In this document: one piece after another, positions 36,586 through 48,639 of the stretch
Layout of the letters: each line of letters starts with the position of its first letter
Numbering within the stretch: position 1 is the first letter of the stretch
Assembly (NCBI GenBank): GCA_020226215.1
Contig: CM035226.1
Span: 94,016,895 to 94,080,894, forward strand
DNA from: Sindora glabra
Taxonomy: Eukaryota > Streptophyta > Magnoliopsida > Fabales > Fabaceae
Direction of reading: 5' to 3'
DNA length: 64,000 bases
Notes under the pieces: model-generated
What the model saw: only the letters and a program-made list of their open reading frames with translations
Database searches by the model: none
What the model was told of the DNA's origin: nothing
Position numbers and translations under genes: made by a program

Positions 36586-37486
36586 TTATTTTAAACTCAC
36601 TTAAATAATTTATTTCTATTTATCCTAAGATTATATTTGAAATTTATTTAATTAATTAATGCTTTTTTCTCAATAATCCTTTATATTTTTTTATCAAAAT
36701 TTATTCATTTCACTAAAAATGTCTATTAATTTTTTTATTGCAATAATTAGCTAATTAATCACTCCTTTTGTAACATAGAATTTTAAGGAAGTTGTAATAA
36801 ATAAATGAATAATTAAAATTTACTCTAAGGGTGTAATAATTTTTTCCAATAATTGCTAATAAATTTTTTCTATTTTTTATTCCAATTTTTATTACAAATC
36901 TAGTATTTGAGTGTTTGTAAAAGGAAAAAATAGGAAAAAAAATGTAAAATGCTCTTTTAATTTTGGAATGGTTGAATTTTGCCGTCTTTCACCTTGGAAA
37001 CTTAGAAATCATCTCCTTAAACTTGTAATAAAAATTTTATTACAAGTTTCTTTATTTTAAACTCCCTTAAATAATTTATTTCTATTTATCCTAAGATTAT
37101 ATTTGAAACTCATTTAATTAATGCTTTTTTCTCAATAATCCTTCATATTTTTTTATCAAAATTTATTCATTTCACTAAAAATGTCCAATTAATTTTTTTA
37201 TTGCAATAACTAGCTAATTAATCACTCCAGTTGTAACATAGAATTTTAAGGAAGTTGTAATAAATAAGTGAATAATTAAAATTTTACTCTAATGGTGTAA
37301 TAGTTTTTTCTAGTAATTGCTAATAAATTTTTTCTATTTTTCATTCTAATTTTTATTACAAATCTAGTAATTGATTGTTCGTAGAAGGAAAAAATAGGAA
37401 AAAAAATGCAAAATGCTCTTTTAATTTTGGAATGATTGAATTTTACCCTCTTTCATCTTGGAAACTTAGAAATCATCTCCTTAAAT
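36586..37486. repeat. Tandem duplication, ~466-bp period
   Basis: The unit beginning TTATTTTAAACTC is found at 36586 and 37052. Each copy contains TTCTATTTATCCTAAGATTA, GTAACATAGAATTTTAAGG and GGAAACTTAGAAATCATCTC in the same order. Identity is high by eye. A short inverted word, CTTGTAATAAAAATTTTATTACAAG, sits at the junction (37022-37047). Confidence 0.85.
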
Positions 37487-38440
37487 TATATAAAATTTGG
37501 AATTAACACTATTATCAAATTAATTTGCTATTTTATTAAATTAATTACATTTTTTTATTTCTTTAAATAAAAATCACTATATTATAGTATTTCAGTTTAT
37601 CTTATTATTTTTTCATTGATAATTTCTATATCATGTAATTAAGAGCAATTAAATTAGATATGTAAAACTTTAATTAAATAACAAAAATGAGTTATGAAAT
37701 TATATGTAAAAAAATGGTAAAATAAACCAATATGCTATAATATTAGGATTCTTGCTTAAAAAATTTATTAAAAAATAATGTAATTTCATAAAATGGTTAA
37801 TAAAGTTAATAAAAGATGTTGATTTTAAGTTTTATAAAATTTAAAGAGGTGATTTTAGAATTTACAAAATAAAATGAGATAAAATCTACCCACTTTAAAG
37901 GTAAAGGAGGTGTTTTGTATTTTTTCTAAAAATAAAATACTTCAAAGTTGTCATTGATATAGATGCTGGTAGGTTTATTTATATTTTTAGTAGTTATTAG
38001 TTAGTATGTTAAAAAAAGAAAAATATTAAATCAAATTATATATTATATTGTTTCTGTAATTATGCTGAATTTCAAATAAAATTCTTATATTAAAATTTTT
38101 AAATTGGATAAATATATTTAGTTTAAAAATTTTAAAACACAAATGCCTAATTAAAAATTAATAATTAAATAAAAATACTTATAATATCAAAATAAAAATT
38201 TTAAATTTTCTTAGTATATAATTTCAAGTTTTAATTTTACTTCAAATACAACTATTATTATAATCATACTTGATACAGATAATAGATAAGATTATAATTT
38301 ATTAGTTACATAAGAAAATTTAAGAATGTAAATATTCAATCAAAAAAGAAATAAATTATAAGATATTACATATTAATTTAACTTATATTCTAATATATTT
38401 ATTAAATTTAAAAAGTATATTTTAAAGTAAATAAAAAATT
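37487..38440. other. AT-rich intergenic sequence, no gene recognised
   Basis: Very AT-rich with stops in all frames. Nothing recognisable. Confidence 0.5.
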
Positions 38441-38459
38441 ATTATTTCAAAAAGTAAGG

Positions 38460-39016
38460 AAGTGGGTTTGGATAAAGAAGGGAAGAGGGTGGATTGAAAC
38501 CAAAGGGGGAAGAAAGAAAGAATGTTACCTTTGTTGAAAAGCCACCAAGTTGTGCCATTGTTGAAAATATGGAGGTCTGGAGAAAGGAAAGCGAGGGAAG
38601 AGAACTTGAGAGAGAGAAAAAGAGAAAGAAAGACTAGGCTACACCATCATTAAAAATAAGTGGGTATGGAAGAAGGGAATGGGAAGAAAACTTTAGAAAG
38701 AGAGAGAGAAATGTTCAAAGAGAAGGTGGAAGAAAAGAAAAGAAGAAGAAGAATGTGAAGTGGGTCGGAAGGGGTGTAAAGGTCTAAGAGAGAGGTTTTA
38801 GGGGTTGAAAGTAATGAAAAATGAGAGAAACAAATCAAAAAAGGAAAGGAATAAAATAGCGGAGAAAAAAGTACATCCCAATGTTGTGCTACCTTCACTA
38901 GAGAGCTACTTAGCCATGTTGATGTCACTGAAAGGCCATCTTGTCACCTATTGCCATTTGAAGCCACCACAAGTCCAACTAGGTGTCATTTCTTCTTTAC
39001 TAGTAGAACAGTGCTG
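38460..39016 (+). other. Purine-rich segment related to the inverse of 15130-15400
   Basis: The + strand is rich in GA, with GAAGGTGGAAGAAAAGAAAA, AGAAGAAGAATGTGAAGTGG and AATGAGAGAAAC. The minus strand of 15130-15400 contains the same words in the same order and then a similar less biased stretch (CCAATGTTG here, CCAATGTCG there). The two loci therefore share a block of about 250 bp in inverted orientation. It may be a duplicated 5' gene end or part of an unrecognised mobile element. No gene product is identifiable. Confidence 0.55.
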
Positions 39017-39019
39017 AAA

Positions 39020-40976
39020 GAATTCTAGTTTGCAAGAACAAAAAGACTAAATAAGCTAAACTTAAGGGATGTTTTTCTCTTAATTTGTGATCTAGTTATG
39101 TAATTTGCATTCTTTTAATTGTATTATTAACTCTAACTCTTATGTCTTTAATAGTATTATATGATGCATTGAAGGTCCATGAAAAATTTGTAGTGAATTG
39201 AATCTGTTCTAATGTTGATGAAAAGAAAAAGAAAAGGTATTAACTTACTTATTTTTGTTGATGAATTTGACACATTTAGGTATGATTTCTTTCTCTTATC
39301 TAGCAAGTATTTGGGTCCAAATATTTTGTGGTTTATCCTTGTTCTTTTTTAAATAAAAAAAATTATAATTCACCCTTGTATCAAAATTTCCCAATTTGAT
39401 AATCAATAATTAGGAGTAATATGGATTACAATGACTTTATACCAAGCCTTCTCTTTGTTAATGTGTTGCTTATAATTATTTTAATTGATTTCTTCAGGAA
39501 GAAACTGAAGGAGTGGATGGTGACTGCATTGAATAAATATTGTGGCATTAGCTTGCCAAACTGGTATGGCTAAGGATAAATAGGTATGGCTTGTTGCTAA
39601 ATTGTTCAAACTAAATTATTGTATGTCTTATTTCTTTTTACAACTAGGTAGTGTGTATGCTTATTGATTACCTGCATCCAATGATCATTGAATGTTAACA
39701 ATATTTTTTATGCTGCAATTTCAAGTTAGAAGTTCATACCTTGATTTTTAATACGATAAGACTAGTAACTTATTTGTACCTATTCTTCCCTTGATATTTG
39801 GTTTGGTTGATGTGTTTTTGTTTATGGGTAACACGATAAGAAAGTATAGAATTTTCCATAACTCCAAGTGCTTCTCTTCATTTTGCATTTTATTTCTTTC
39901 TCTCAATTTCTCTCTCTTCCTGGACACCTTCAGTTTGGCAACCTAAAAAACTCCAAAGCTACTACATTGCATTAGGAAACATTATAGCTTTAAGGATTGA
40001 TATGATATAGCCATGGAATTTCAAGTCCAAACTACTGTTTCTCTATTGTTCATCTATAAGACAACGAAATAGGCTCTAATTTTTTCTATTTTAAGTTAAT
40101 TAAAGCTTAATTGTAGTCTAACCTTTTTTGGACAAAACAAAGTAACTTAATTATAGTCCTGCCATTTCTATAAGATTTTTCTCTAAATTTTTCTTTTTAC
40201 TTATGCTGATGTCTTTTAAATGATTTTTTTACTTGATATATATTCTTATGTTTAGAAAGCTCGTTTGGAGATTCACAATACTTGGGATCTTGAAATTAAA
40301 CCAAAGCATATACAATAATTTGTTCATGTCCTAATGTATAATTTTAAATTCATTTCTATTATATTTTTTTATCTACTAACCCAACTGAAAATAGACTTAC
40401 TGAATTTCCTATGTTTCATCATCCTCTTATTGTGTTGAAAGGCATATATATATTTATTTATAATTTTAAATTTTGATTGTTGTTTCTTAAGGTGATATGA
40501 ACCAAGCAAGAGAGGAAACAGAACCAGAAAAATAATGTTCCCTAACTTGCAAAATAATAGGTTTTTGAACACCATAACAATGCTTGTACTATTCTAGGAA
40601 ATTCTTCATTTTAAATGCCTTCTCAAAGTAATTGTCTTGGTTCATATTAATTATCTAAATTTCATCACTATGGGCTAACATGATAGCATGATTATGATTT
40701 TCTAGCTTTCTTCCTCCCAGTTTCAATGGAATTGATAATTTTACAAAGTTAAAATTATTTGATTTACATATCTATATTCTAATGCACTTTTAAATTAACA
40801 TAATGGAATTGCAAATAAAGAGGCTTTCTACTTGTGAGACCATGGGCTTTACCACAAATAACTACTATAACAAGGCTAAAACTTTGACTATGAATCAGGT
40901 TAGCTGTAGCGTAGTGCTTGAACTTCTAATTTAAATTTTTTTTTGGTTTTTTGTGGTAAGTTAATGTAATTGTTTA
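39020..40976. other. Single-copy-like sequence, no gene recognised
   Basis: Composition is less extreme than in the flanking AT-rich DNA, but no exon could be assigned to a family. Confidence 0.45.
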
Positions 40977-41425
40977 AAAGCAGTAAGATTAGCTCAACAC
41001 TAGATATTGGGAATCAATATTTCTTAGGATTTTTATATCATTGGCCTGCATATAAAAATGTAGGTATATGGATAATGCTTTCCAATATTATCATATTTAC
41101 ATGACATCTCTAAGGTTTAACATAAGAAATGGTTTTATTTGTTATGTACCCTATATGACAACATTGCTATTAAATTATCATATGCAAACTACATACAATC
41201 AGCAGGGTTCCAAGCACACTACATACATACCCTAAATACAATTAGGTCCCTTTGTATGTAGTACAATTTTTTCACTTTAAATTACAAAATGCCTTATTCC
41301 CTGTTATTCTTGTTAATTTAGGAACCTTTTGATGTTAAATATCGGCAAAAAAATAAATGTGAGTTTTCTGACATGGCATTTTTTTCAAGTCATTACTTAT
41401 ACAATGCAAAGAAAAGTGTCAATTA
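40977..41425. repeat. Dispersed direct repeat, copy 1 (partner 45110-45525)
   Basis: Shared landmarks with 45110-45525 are TAAGATTAGCTCAACA, TGGATAATGCTTTCCAATAT, TATCATATTTACATG and TTTAGGAACCTTTTGAT. The two copies are in direct orientation 4.13 kb apart and diverged by scattered substitutions and indels. Confidence 0.85.
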
Positions 41426-43160
41426 GCTTTTCCTCATTGCAAGTATAAGTTACAAGGCAGTTTCGATGCAATAAAATTAGTGGGAATAAGGTAATGAATG
41501 CAGTAACTATATTTATTGACTTTTATCTAATAGAATGTTATGACTAGAGATGGGATTTTGTTGGTTTTTGGCCATATAAAATGAAATTAGTATTTGTGTA
41601 GTCTTAAAGTCGTGATGCTTTAATGTCGAGAATATAAATTGAATAATATTTCATCAATGAAACATCTTTGATTTATGGCTCTTATTTCATTTATCAAAGG
41701 TGAGGAGTTTTGTTAATAAAAAGTTGGATACAATTTTAGAAGCTTATTTAATATACTTAATGGAACTTTATTAGTCATTAATAGCCTTATTAAAGCTAAT
41801 TTTTTTATTTGTAGTCAATGTTCATAGTCATAAAGCTTTCTTTCAAATTGAGTTTGAAAGGGCTTCTATTTTTTATAGCTTTTATGATATATATTGTTTA
41901 TTTTAAATTCATTCTGCCGATAGATGGAAATAGAGGGAACTTTTTTGCTATCAAATGTGGAGTTCATATTGGGATTTTTCTGATTTTAAATTCTTAAACT
42001 TTATTAATACTAATATTATTAAGCGGTTTAATGTACCATCTGTTATGTGTATTCTTCTTGTTTGCATTAAATTAAGGCATCACTCCTTCAGCAGTAAGTC
42101 GAGATACTTATCATTGATATTATGATCTTTAATCTTTAAATTTAACAAAAAAACACTTTCCGAACAATAAATTTTTTCTTAGAAAACAAAGAAAGCTCTA
42201 AAAGTTAAAGTAGGGACTAGAAGTACATATACCTTTATGGTTGAATGGCTTCAGGTTTGTGCTTATTCTTTGCTATGGCGCTTAACTGAATTTTTGTCAT
42301 AGTGAACTTTTTTCTATAAGCAAAATATTATTGGTAACTTTTAGTTCCTTACTCTAAACATAATTGCATTTTCTCTTATTTATCATAGAATTGATGATGT
42401 TATTGGACTTCTAATATATCTTTCTTTAACTAGTTTTCTAACAAATGAAATATATTTTATTTTTTTTCTTACTATGAAGTTGAGTTTTTTACATTTTTTT
42501 TCCTAAAATTTAATGCTTTCATTGTTCATTATTGTTTCTAATTGCTCATTCTAATTCTAATAACTTGTTTGCTAATTTTTTGCTTTTGTGGAATAGTGCC
42601 TGTCCAAGTGTAGCAGACTTATGGATTAATGAATGTAAGTGTTAGAGGTGAAATCATCCAATCCAAGTCTTAGAAAAATCAAATATTGCTAATATGAGAG
42701 TAATTGTGACTATTAAATTATGCTGGTCTAACTTGAAGAATATATTATATTGATTGATTGTGGTGTTTGACTCAGGTTTATCTATCCTTTTACTAATTTA
42801 CTTGTTTTCTTGTTATAGATTGTTATGACCATAAATGAAACTAATTTAATCCTTTGCTTCTATAAATGTGTTCTTTACTATAATGACAATTACATGACCT
42901 AAAGTTTTGAATAGTTGCTGCACTGGATTCTCGAGGGGAAGTTAGGGAATAAAAAATCATCTGATGAGGTTTGTTATCTGCTTAATTTATTTTTATTATT
43001 AAATCATTTTTCTCTTAAACATATGATTGGTCCTTCAATTTCTATAATTCACTTTATATGCATTGTTTTCTTTTAGATGTTATATTCACTTATTAATCTT
43101 TCAGGAAGTTAACAATTTAGAAAGACCTACATTTATAGTTAATAATACTGGTGACAATGC

Positions 43161-43410
43161 TCTTGTAGAATTAGATGGTGGTGGTGGTGGTGGTAAGTAT
43201 TTTGGTTTTGTCTATGTGCATTTTGTGACAATGATTTCAATCTTTTATGGTATGAATTTTTTCCTTTATAGTTGATGATATCAATGATGATGTGATAGAC
43301 AAAACTCTTGTAGAGTTGGATGATGATGATGATGACGATGAATGTTTTAATCCTATGTGTGTGCATTTTGTCATAATGGTAGGAATCTTCTATGGTATGA
43401 ATTTTTTTTA
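43161..43410 (+). repeat. 145-bp tandem duplication containing a (GGT)n / (GAT)n microsatellite
   Basis: TCTTGTAGARTTRGATG followed by a trinucleotide run occurs at 43161 with GGT repeats and at 43306 with GAT repeats. In both, TGTGCATTTTGT and TATGGTATGAATTTTTT follow. A short + frame before the first copy reads VNNTGDNALVELDG and runs into GGTAAG, which could be an exon end, but no family is recognised. Confidence 0.75.
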
Positions 43411-43919
43411 TGTGGGTAAATTATTCTGGTGCACTATGTCTCTACTTTTTTATAAAATTATGTAAACCCTATGGTATGAAGTGCCTTAACTTTATGTCTC
43501 TACTTTTTTTTATAAAATTACTATTTGCCTTAACTATATAAAGTGCCTTTCAATACTTGATATTGTCTCAATGTATAAATATGTTATGATCAATATCTAT
43601 TTTATTTTATTTTTTATAAATAAAAGAGCTTCAAACGCCTTTCTTCCTCCTTGGCACAAAAAAAGGCAAAATTTGTGTTACTTTGCGGTTTGAACTATTG
43701 TCCCTTACCTTGAACAATTGAACTTAACAATTAATATTATTAGGTTGGACTTCTATATTCATAAACATCTTAATTAATATAAATAAATGTTTCTCTTCCC
43801 TCTCTTCACAAAGAAAGGCAAAGTTTGTAGCCCTGTGGAGTAGTGTATGAGAGTGTATCTCATAAATGCTTTCAACAACTCTTAAAAAATATGAATATAA
43901 ATAAATTTCAAAATACATA

Positions 43920-44900
43920 GTAGTTAAAAATATAAAATCTAGTTAATAGTTTAATTAAGTTAAATTAATAATTTATTTATATTATTTTAATAAAATAAAA
44001 TTTAAAGTTATTAATATAATTAATAATTATCAACATAAATATAGCAAAAAATAATAATAATAATTTTATTAAATAATAACATAAATAAATATGGGAAAGG
44101 AGATGACTAGTATGTGACTTATAAAATAAGTTAAAAATGTAATATGTAATTAAATAATTAAATTAAATTAATAATTTATTATATCATGTTATAATAAAAT
44201 AAAATACATAGCTATTAGTTTAAATAATAATTATTGGTGTAAATGCAATAGCAAGTAATAACTATTATTTTATTAAATAATAATAAGAGTAAACATGGGA
44301 AAAAAGAAATAGTATATAAGTTATAAAATAATATAAGAGTTAAAAATATAATTTTTAGTTAAATAAATAAATTAAATTAAATTAATAATTTATTTATAGT
44401 ATTTTATATTATAAATAAAAATAGTAGTTGGGTTATAATCTCTTAACAAAATTTTATTCAATATATGTTTAATTTAATTTAATATAAAATATAGTACTTA
44501 AAAATAATATAAAAATATTCATAAAATTTAATTTGATTTTACCTTTTATATACTTTTATTGTTAAATAGAATATTAATTAACTAATTCAATTGTAAATTT
44601 TTATTATATATTAAAATTTTAAATTATTTTTATAATAAAGAAATAATATATTTTTATATACTAAAAAAATAATATAAAAATATTCATAAAATTTAATTTG
44701 ATTTTTCTTTTTATATACTTTTATTATTAAATAGAATATTAATCAACCAATTTAATCAAGAATATTTAGTATATATTAAAAATTTAAATCATTTTTATAA
44801 TAAAGAAATAATACATTTTTATCATAAAAATAATTTGACAAATTATTATATTATGAAAATTTATATTTATATTATTAAAAAATTAATATATATATATACC
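43920..44900. repeat. AT-rich region with two sets of tandem repeats
   Basis: A unit of about 200 bp (landmarks TATGGGAAAGGAGA at 44089 and CATGGGAAAAAAGA at 44293) is followed by a 165-bp pair (AAAAATAATATAAAAATATT at 44500 and 44665). No coding content. The right edge, GTCTTTTAACTAGTT near 44910-44933, is reminiscent of a plant Helitron 3' end, but the required hairpin is not intact. Confidence 0.65.
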
Positions 44901-45109
44901 TATAATTTCGCATGGGTCTTTTAACTAGTTATTACTATAAACTCAATACTTTATTTCAAAACTTCTATCTAAAAATCACAAGTATAAATTGTGTGTGTTG
45001 CTTAAACATTTACATAGCTTTTATGAGAGAAGTTTTTCATATAGATGGATCTAACTATTTTTTGTAGAAAAAACTTGAAAGTAGATTAAAATATCCATAC
45101 TCCTTATGT

Positions 45110-45525
45110 AAAAGTAATAAGATTAGCTCAACATTATATACATAGAGAATGAGTATTTCTTAGGATCTTGATATCATTAGCATGCATACAAAAATATAGG
45201 TGTATGGATAATGCTTTCCAATATTATCATATTTACATGGCATCTCTAAGCTTTTGCTAGCATAATAAATGTTTTTATTTGTTATGTGTATACATTGTGA
45301 TTTTGTATTTTTAAATTATCATGCTGCTCTAAATATGCATATTTCACTCTAAATACAATTGAGTCTATGTAGGATAATTTTTTCACATTAAATTGCAAAA
45401 TGCCTTGTTCCTTATCATTCTTGTTAGTTTAGGAACCTTTTGATCTTAAATACCAACAAAAAATGAATGCTAGTCTTCTAACATGCCATTCTTACAAGTT
45501 GTTACTTAAATAATACAAAGAAAAT
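45110..45525. repeat. Dispersed direct repeat, copy 2 (partner 40977-41425)
   Basis: See 40977-41425. This copy lies directly downstream of the AT-rich tandem region. Confidence 0.85.
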
Positions 45526-45695
45526 ATTTTAAAAAAGTACTTAGTTAGCTTTATAAGAGATTTATAATGGACTTATGAAGTGAGTGTGGCTAGATATCTT
45601 AAATAATACAAAGAAAAGATTTTTAAAAAATGCTTAGTTAACTTTGCAAGAGATTAATAATGGATTTATAAAGTGAGTTTAGCAAGTCACTGTAG
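45505..45695. repeat. Tandem pair, ~93-bp unit
   Basis: CTTAAATAATACAAAGAAAA starts at 45505 and 45598, and both copies continue with TTTAAAAAA, CTTAGTTA and AAGTGAGT. No gene. Confidence 0.8.
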
Positions 45696-45699
45696 CTTA

Positions 45700-47540
45700 G
45701 ATTTTTTTATAAAATTAAGGTCAATGTTTTAGTATAAAAGGATGGGGATTAATTGAACTTAAGTGCTAATAAATTCTTTTTAATTGTTGGTATTTGATAC
45801 TCTTTTCATTCCTATTTATCTATCGTCATTAACTAATTTGACACATATTAAGAAAGTAGTTTAATTTAATTTATTATTAGTGAACTTTACAAGATTACCG
45901 TTTATGCACAAAATTCAAGATAGTTAAAAATAGAGAGAGAAATGTAAAGGAATAAATGCAAATAGGTTAATAATGTACAATAATAAACCATTTATTAATA
46001 GAAAAGAAGGGTAGATTTAACAAAAGAACAGTTAATACTTAATTAGAATTCTAAAGTAATAAATAAAAAGAAACAAAAAAAATCTTAAAAATACGTCAGA
46101 TAAAAAAAAACGAAGGGAGTATTTCACATTTTTGAATCATTGTGAATAACTAACATGCAGTTTTTCATTTTCTCGAATATATGCCATGTTTTGTGATTTT
46201 TTCATGCTATACTTGAAAGTGTCTCATGATACTCTCTATTTGTTTGCAATCTTTGAAGAAATAAATTAATTTTTATATTTTTTATATCAACAATTATGGG
46301 AATTAATTTAGTAATTTTTAGAATTTTCAAATATAGATAATTTTATATTTTGAATTTTTTTAAAATTTTTTATAAATTGAGGCTCTTCAATCCTTTCTTT
46401 TGTGCATCTTTCTCCCATGCATTTCCAGATCAACCAACTGGCTATTTACAACAAGCCTTTCCTCATTTATGAAGGGGAGTGGAGCAATCGATGAACCAAA
46501 ACATATGAATGTGCCCAATAAGCTGGTAGAAATCCTAAACCAGCTCAGTTCTTCACTTCACTCTTTCATTTGTTTTATTTGTTTGTGTGTACTAATAATC
46601 TTATATATATTGGTATGGTTACGACAAAAAAAAAAATTCACGTTTTTAATTGTTGGTATTTGATATTTCACATTTTTTATGTATTTAAACTATATACAAA
46701 ATAATAAATAAAATAAAAATTCATTGTATAAAATAGATGGATTTTTGAACTTCTCTGAACAATTTTATATAAGCTAAATAATTAAAATTTAAAATTAATT
46801 ATATAAATTTATTAGTTAAATTTGTATGAGTTTTATATATTTTTAACGCGTTAGATTATATAAAAGTCTTGACTTAGTTTTTAAGACCATCACTATTTTT
46901 TTTTATAAATGATATATAAAAATTAATATTAATATAAATTTTTACTTGTTCAATATCCAAAAATATTAATAAGAAAATGCAAATATATATGCACCAAATA
47001 TTTTCACACACATAATTTTATTGCTACGTTATTTATTGGATTGAAGTCTAGAAAAGTAATTTGATAATTTGGGATAATTTTATGAAGAGTGTGGGAAAAA
47101 TTTTTTTATACATATCATCCCTCGCTTAAAAAAAAATCCAATCTTTATCTTGATCCAATCCAATTAAAATTCTAGCAAGATAAATTTTTTATGTCCAATC
47201 TTAAAAAAGAAACATTTCTGATTTATAATAATTATATTTAATAAATTTATCCAAAGTAATGACCTTTAACTTTGTTGTATGGAAAAACCTAGAGAATAAT
47301 TTATGCGGTGAATTTTCCATTTAATTTATTTTTTAATATTATACATGTTAAATACGTAAAATTCATTTAATTTATTTTTCAGATGCCTGTGTCATTAACG
47401 GTCAAAAAGCGACCTCCGGCGAATCCTCATTTTAAATCAGCACTCCCAACCCAAAATTAGCGCGTTCTTGGTAGAAAGGTCAGTCTGGCCTCTAGATGTG
47501 GTCGTGTAAACTCTCTAATCAAAGAAAGGGGGAAAAACGA
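45700..47540. other. Mostly AT-rich sequence, no gene recognised
   Basis: A short, less AT-rich + frame at 46400-46590 includes AIDEPKHMNVPNKLVEILNQ and looks exon-like in composition, but I cannot assign it. The last 150 bp before the hexokinase-like copies is GC-richer and may be a decayed promoter or 5' UTR. Confidence 0.4.
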
Positions 47541-47573
47541 GAATTCTTCAACGGTAATCGATCGATCTTGGAT

Positions 47574-47848
47574 ATGAGAACAGTAGTTCTGGGTGTGGTG
47601 ATGAGTGTTGCAGTAAGGGCATGAGTGATTGTGGTTGGTATTACATCATAAAGTGAGGAGCAGAAAGAAATGGAAGAAAGTGGTTAGAGTTTTGAAGGAA
47701 CTAAAAGAATGGCGTGATATAGCGATTGGCAGCCTGGGGCAGGTCATGGATGATATGATGGCCGTGGAAATGCAAGCTGAATTAACATTTGAAGTTGGTT
47801 CGAGGCTCAAAATGCTTCTCACCTAGGTTAATAAACTCTCTCCAATGG
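47574..47848 (+). pseudogene. HXK: Hexokinase exon 1 pseudogene, copy 1
   Basis: Plant hexokinases phosphorylate glucose and can act as sugar sensors. The N-terminal exon encodes a hydrophobic anchor, then a basic and helical segment ending at LPTG. Here the ATG at 47574 begins VLGVVMSVAV, but a TGA at 47622 stops it. In another frame the sequence KKWKKVVRVLKELKEW, GSLGQVMDDMMAVEMQAE and FEVGSRLKMLL matches the family segment between the anchor and the first intron. It then meets TAG at 47824, where a tyrosine is expected. A GTAATC donor follows at 47849. Downstream hexokinase exons (the ATP-binding LDLGGTNFR region) were not found. At least one frameshift and two stops make it non-functional. 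Confidence 0.82.
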
Positions 47849-48039
47849 GTAATCATATGTGCTGTTGTGCTTTTTTATTCCAATAGGTTGAAATCTTTTG
47901 CAATTCACTACTATCTTGGGTTTTTCTATGATAGATTTGGGTTTTCATTGAGAAATTTTCTGGGTGTGGTCATGGAGATGCTATAATCGGGGAAACTGGG
48001 GAGGCGGCTTTGTATGACGGTGATCAATTGATCTTGCAT

Positions 48040-48305
48040 ATGAAAAGAATGGTCCTGGATGTGAAGGTATGTGTTGCGGTTGTGGCATATGCAGTTGCTG
48101 TATGGTGGCGGGTCACAAAAGAGCAAAAGAAAATAGAAGAAAGTGGTTTAAGTTTTGAGGAGGAAACCAAAACAAGGGTGTCATACAGTGGTTAGGAGGC
48201 TGTGGCACGTGGTGGATACTATGGCGGTGGAGATGCAAGCTGGGTTGGCATCCGAAGATGGTTCCTCGACATGCCACTCGCATACTTTGATAAACTCCCC
48301 AACAG
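48040..48305 (+). pseudogene. HXK: Hexokinase exon 1 pseudogene, copy 2
   Basis: This is a tandem duplicate of copy 1 (start codons 466 bp apart). The ATG at 48040 opens a frame with the hydrophobic anchor VCVAVVAYAVAVWW that ends in TAG at 48195. The diagnostic hexokinase segment LWHVVDTMAVEMQAGLASED continues only in another frame (about 48200-48260), so a frameshift separates the two. The exon ends at CCCCAACAG|GTAATC, close to the normal LPTG border. No later hexokinase exon follows. The AVEMQAGLASE stretch is closer to the family than in copy 1. Confidence 0.82.
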
Positions 48306-48633
48306 GTAATCACGAATTTTTCTATGATGGGTTTAGGTTTTTTGTTGACGCATATTCTATTCATTGTCTCTTCTTAATTTGGAAAGAAAGGTGAAATTAA
48401 TAGCTTAACTTCTTCCTTTCGGAATGGATGGTCTGATTCATATGTATGAGTTTCTTGAATCAGAACCCCAATAGGTAATCACGAATTTTTCTATGATGGG
48501 TTTAGGTTTTTTGTTGACGCATGTTCTATTCATTGTCTCTTCTTAATTTGGAAAGAAAGGTGAAATTAAAAACTTAACTTCTTCCTTTCGGAATGGATGG
48601 TCTGATTCATATGTATGAGTTTCTTGAATCAGA
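48297..48633 (+). repeat. 169-bp tandem duplication after hexokinase exon 1
   Basis: CCCCAACAGGTAATCACG at 48297 recurs as CCCCAATAGGTAATCACG at 48466. The following sequence is almost identical to about 48633, including TTTAGGTTTTTTGTTGACGC and CTTCCTTTCGGAATGGATGG. The duplication therefore also repeats the exon 1 splice donor. Confidence 0.92.
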
Positions 48634-48639
48634 AAATTC

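Noticed and set aside
44900..44935. Possible Helitron 3' end (GTCTTTTAACTAGT)
   Set aside because: The terminal CTAGT fits, but the expected GC-rich hairpin upstream is not intact and no TC 5' end could be placed.
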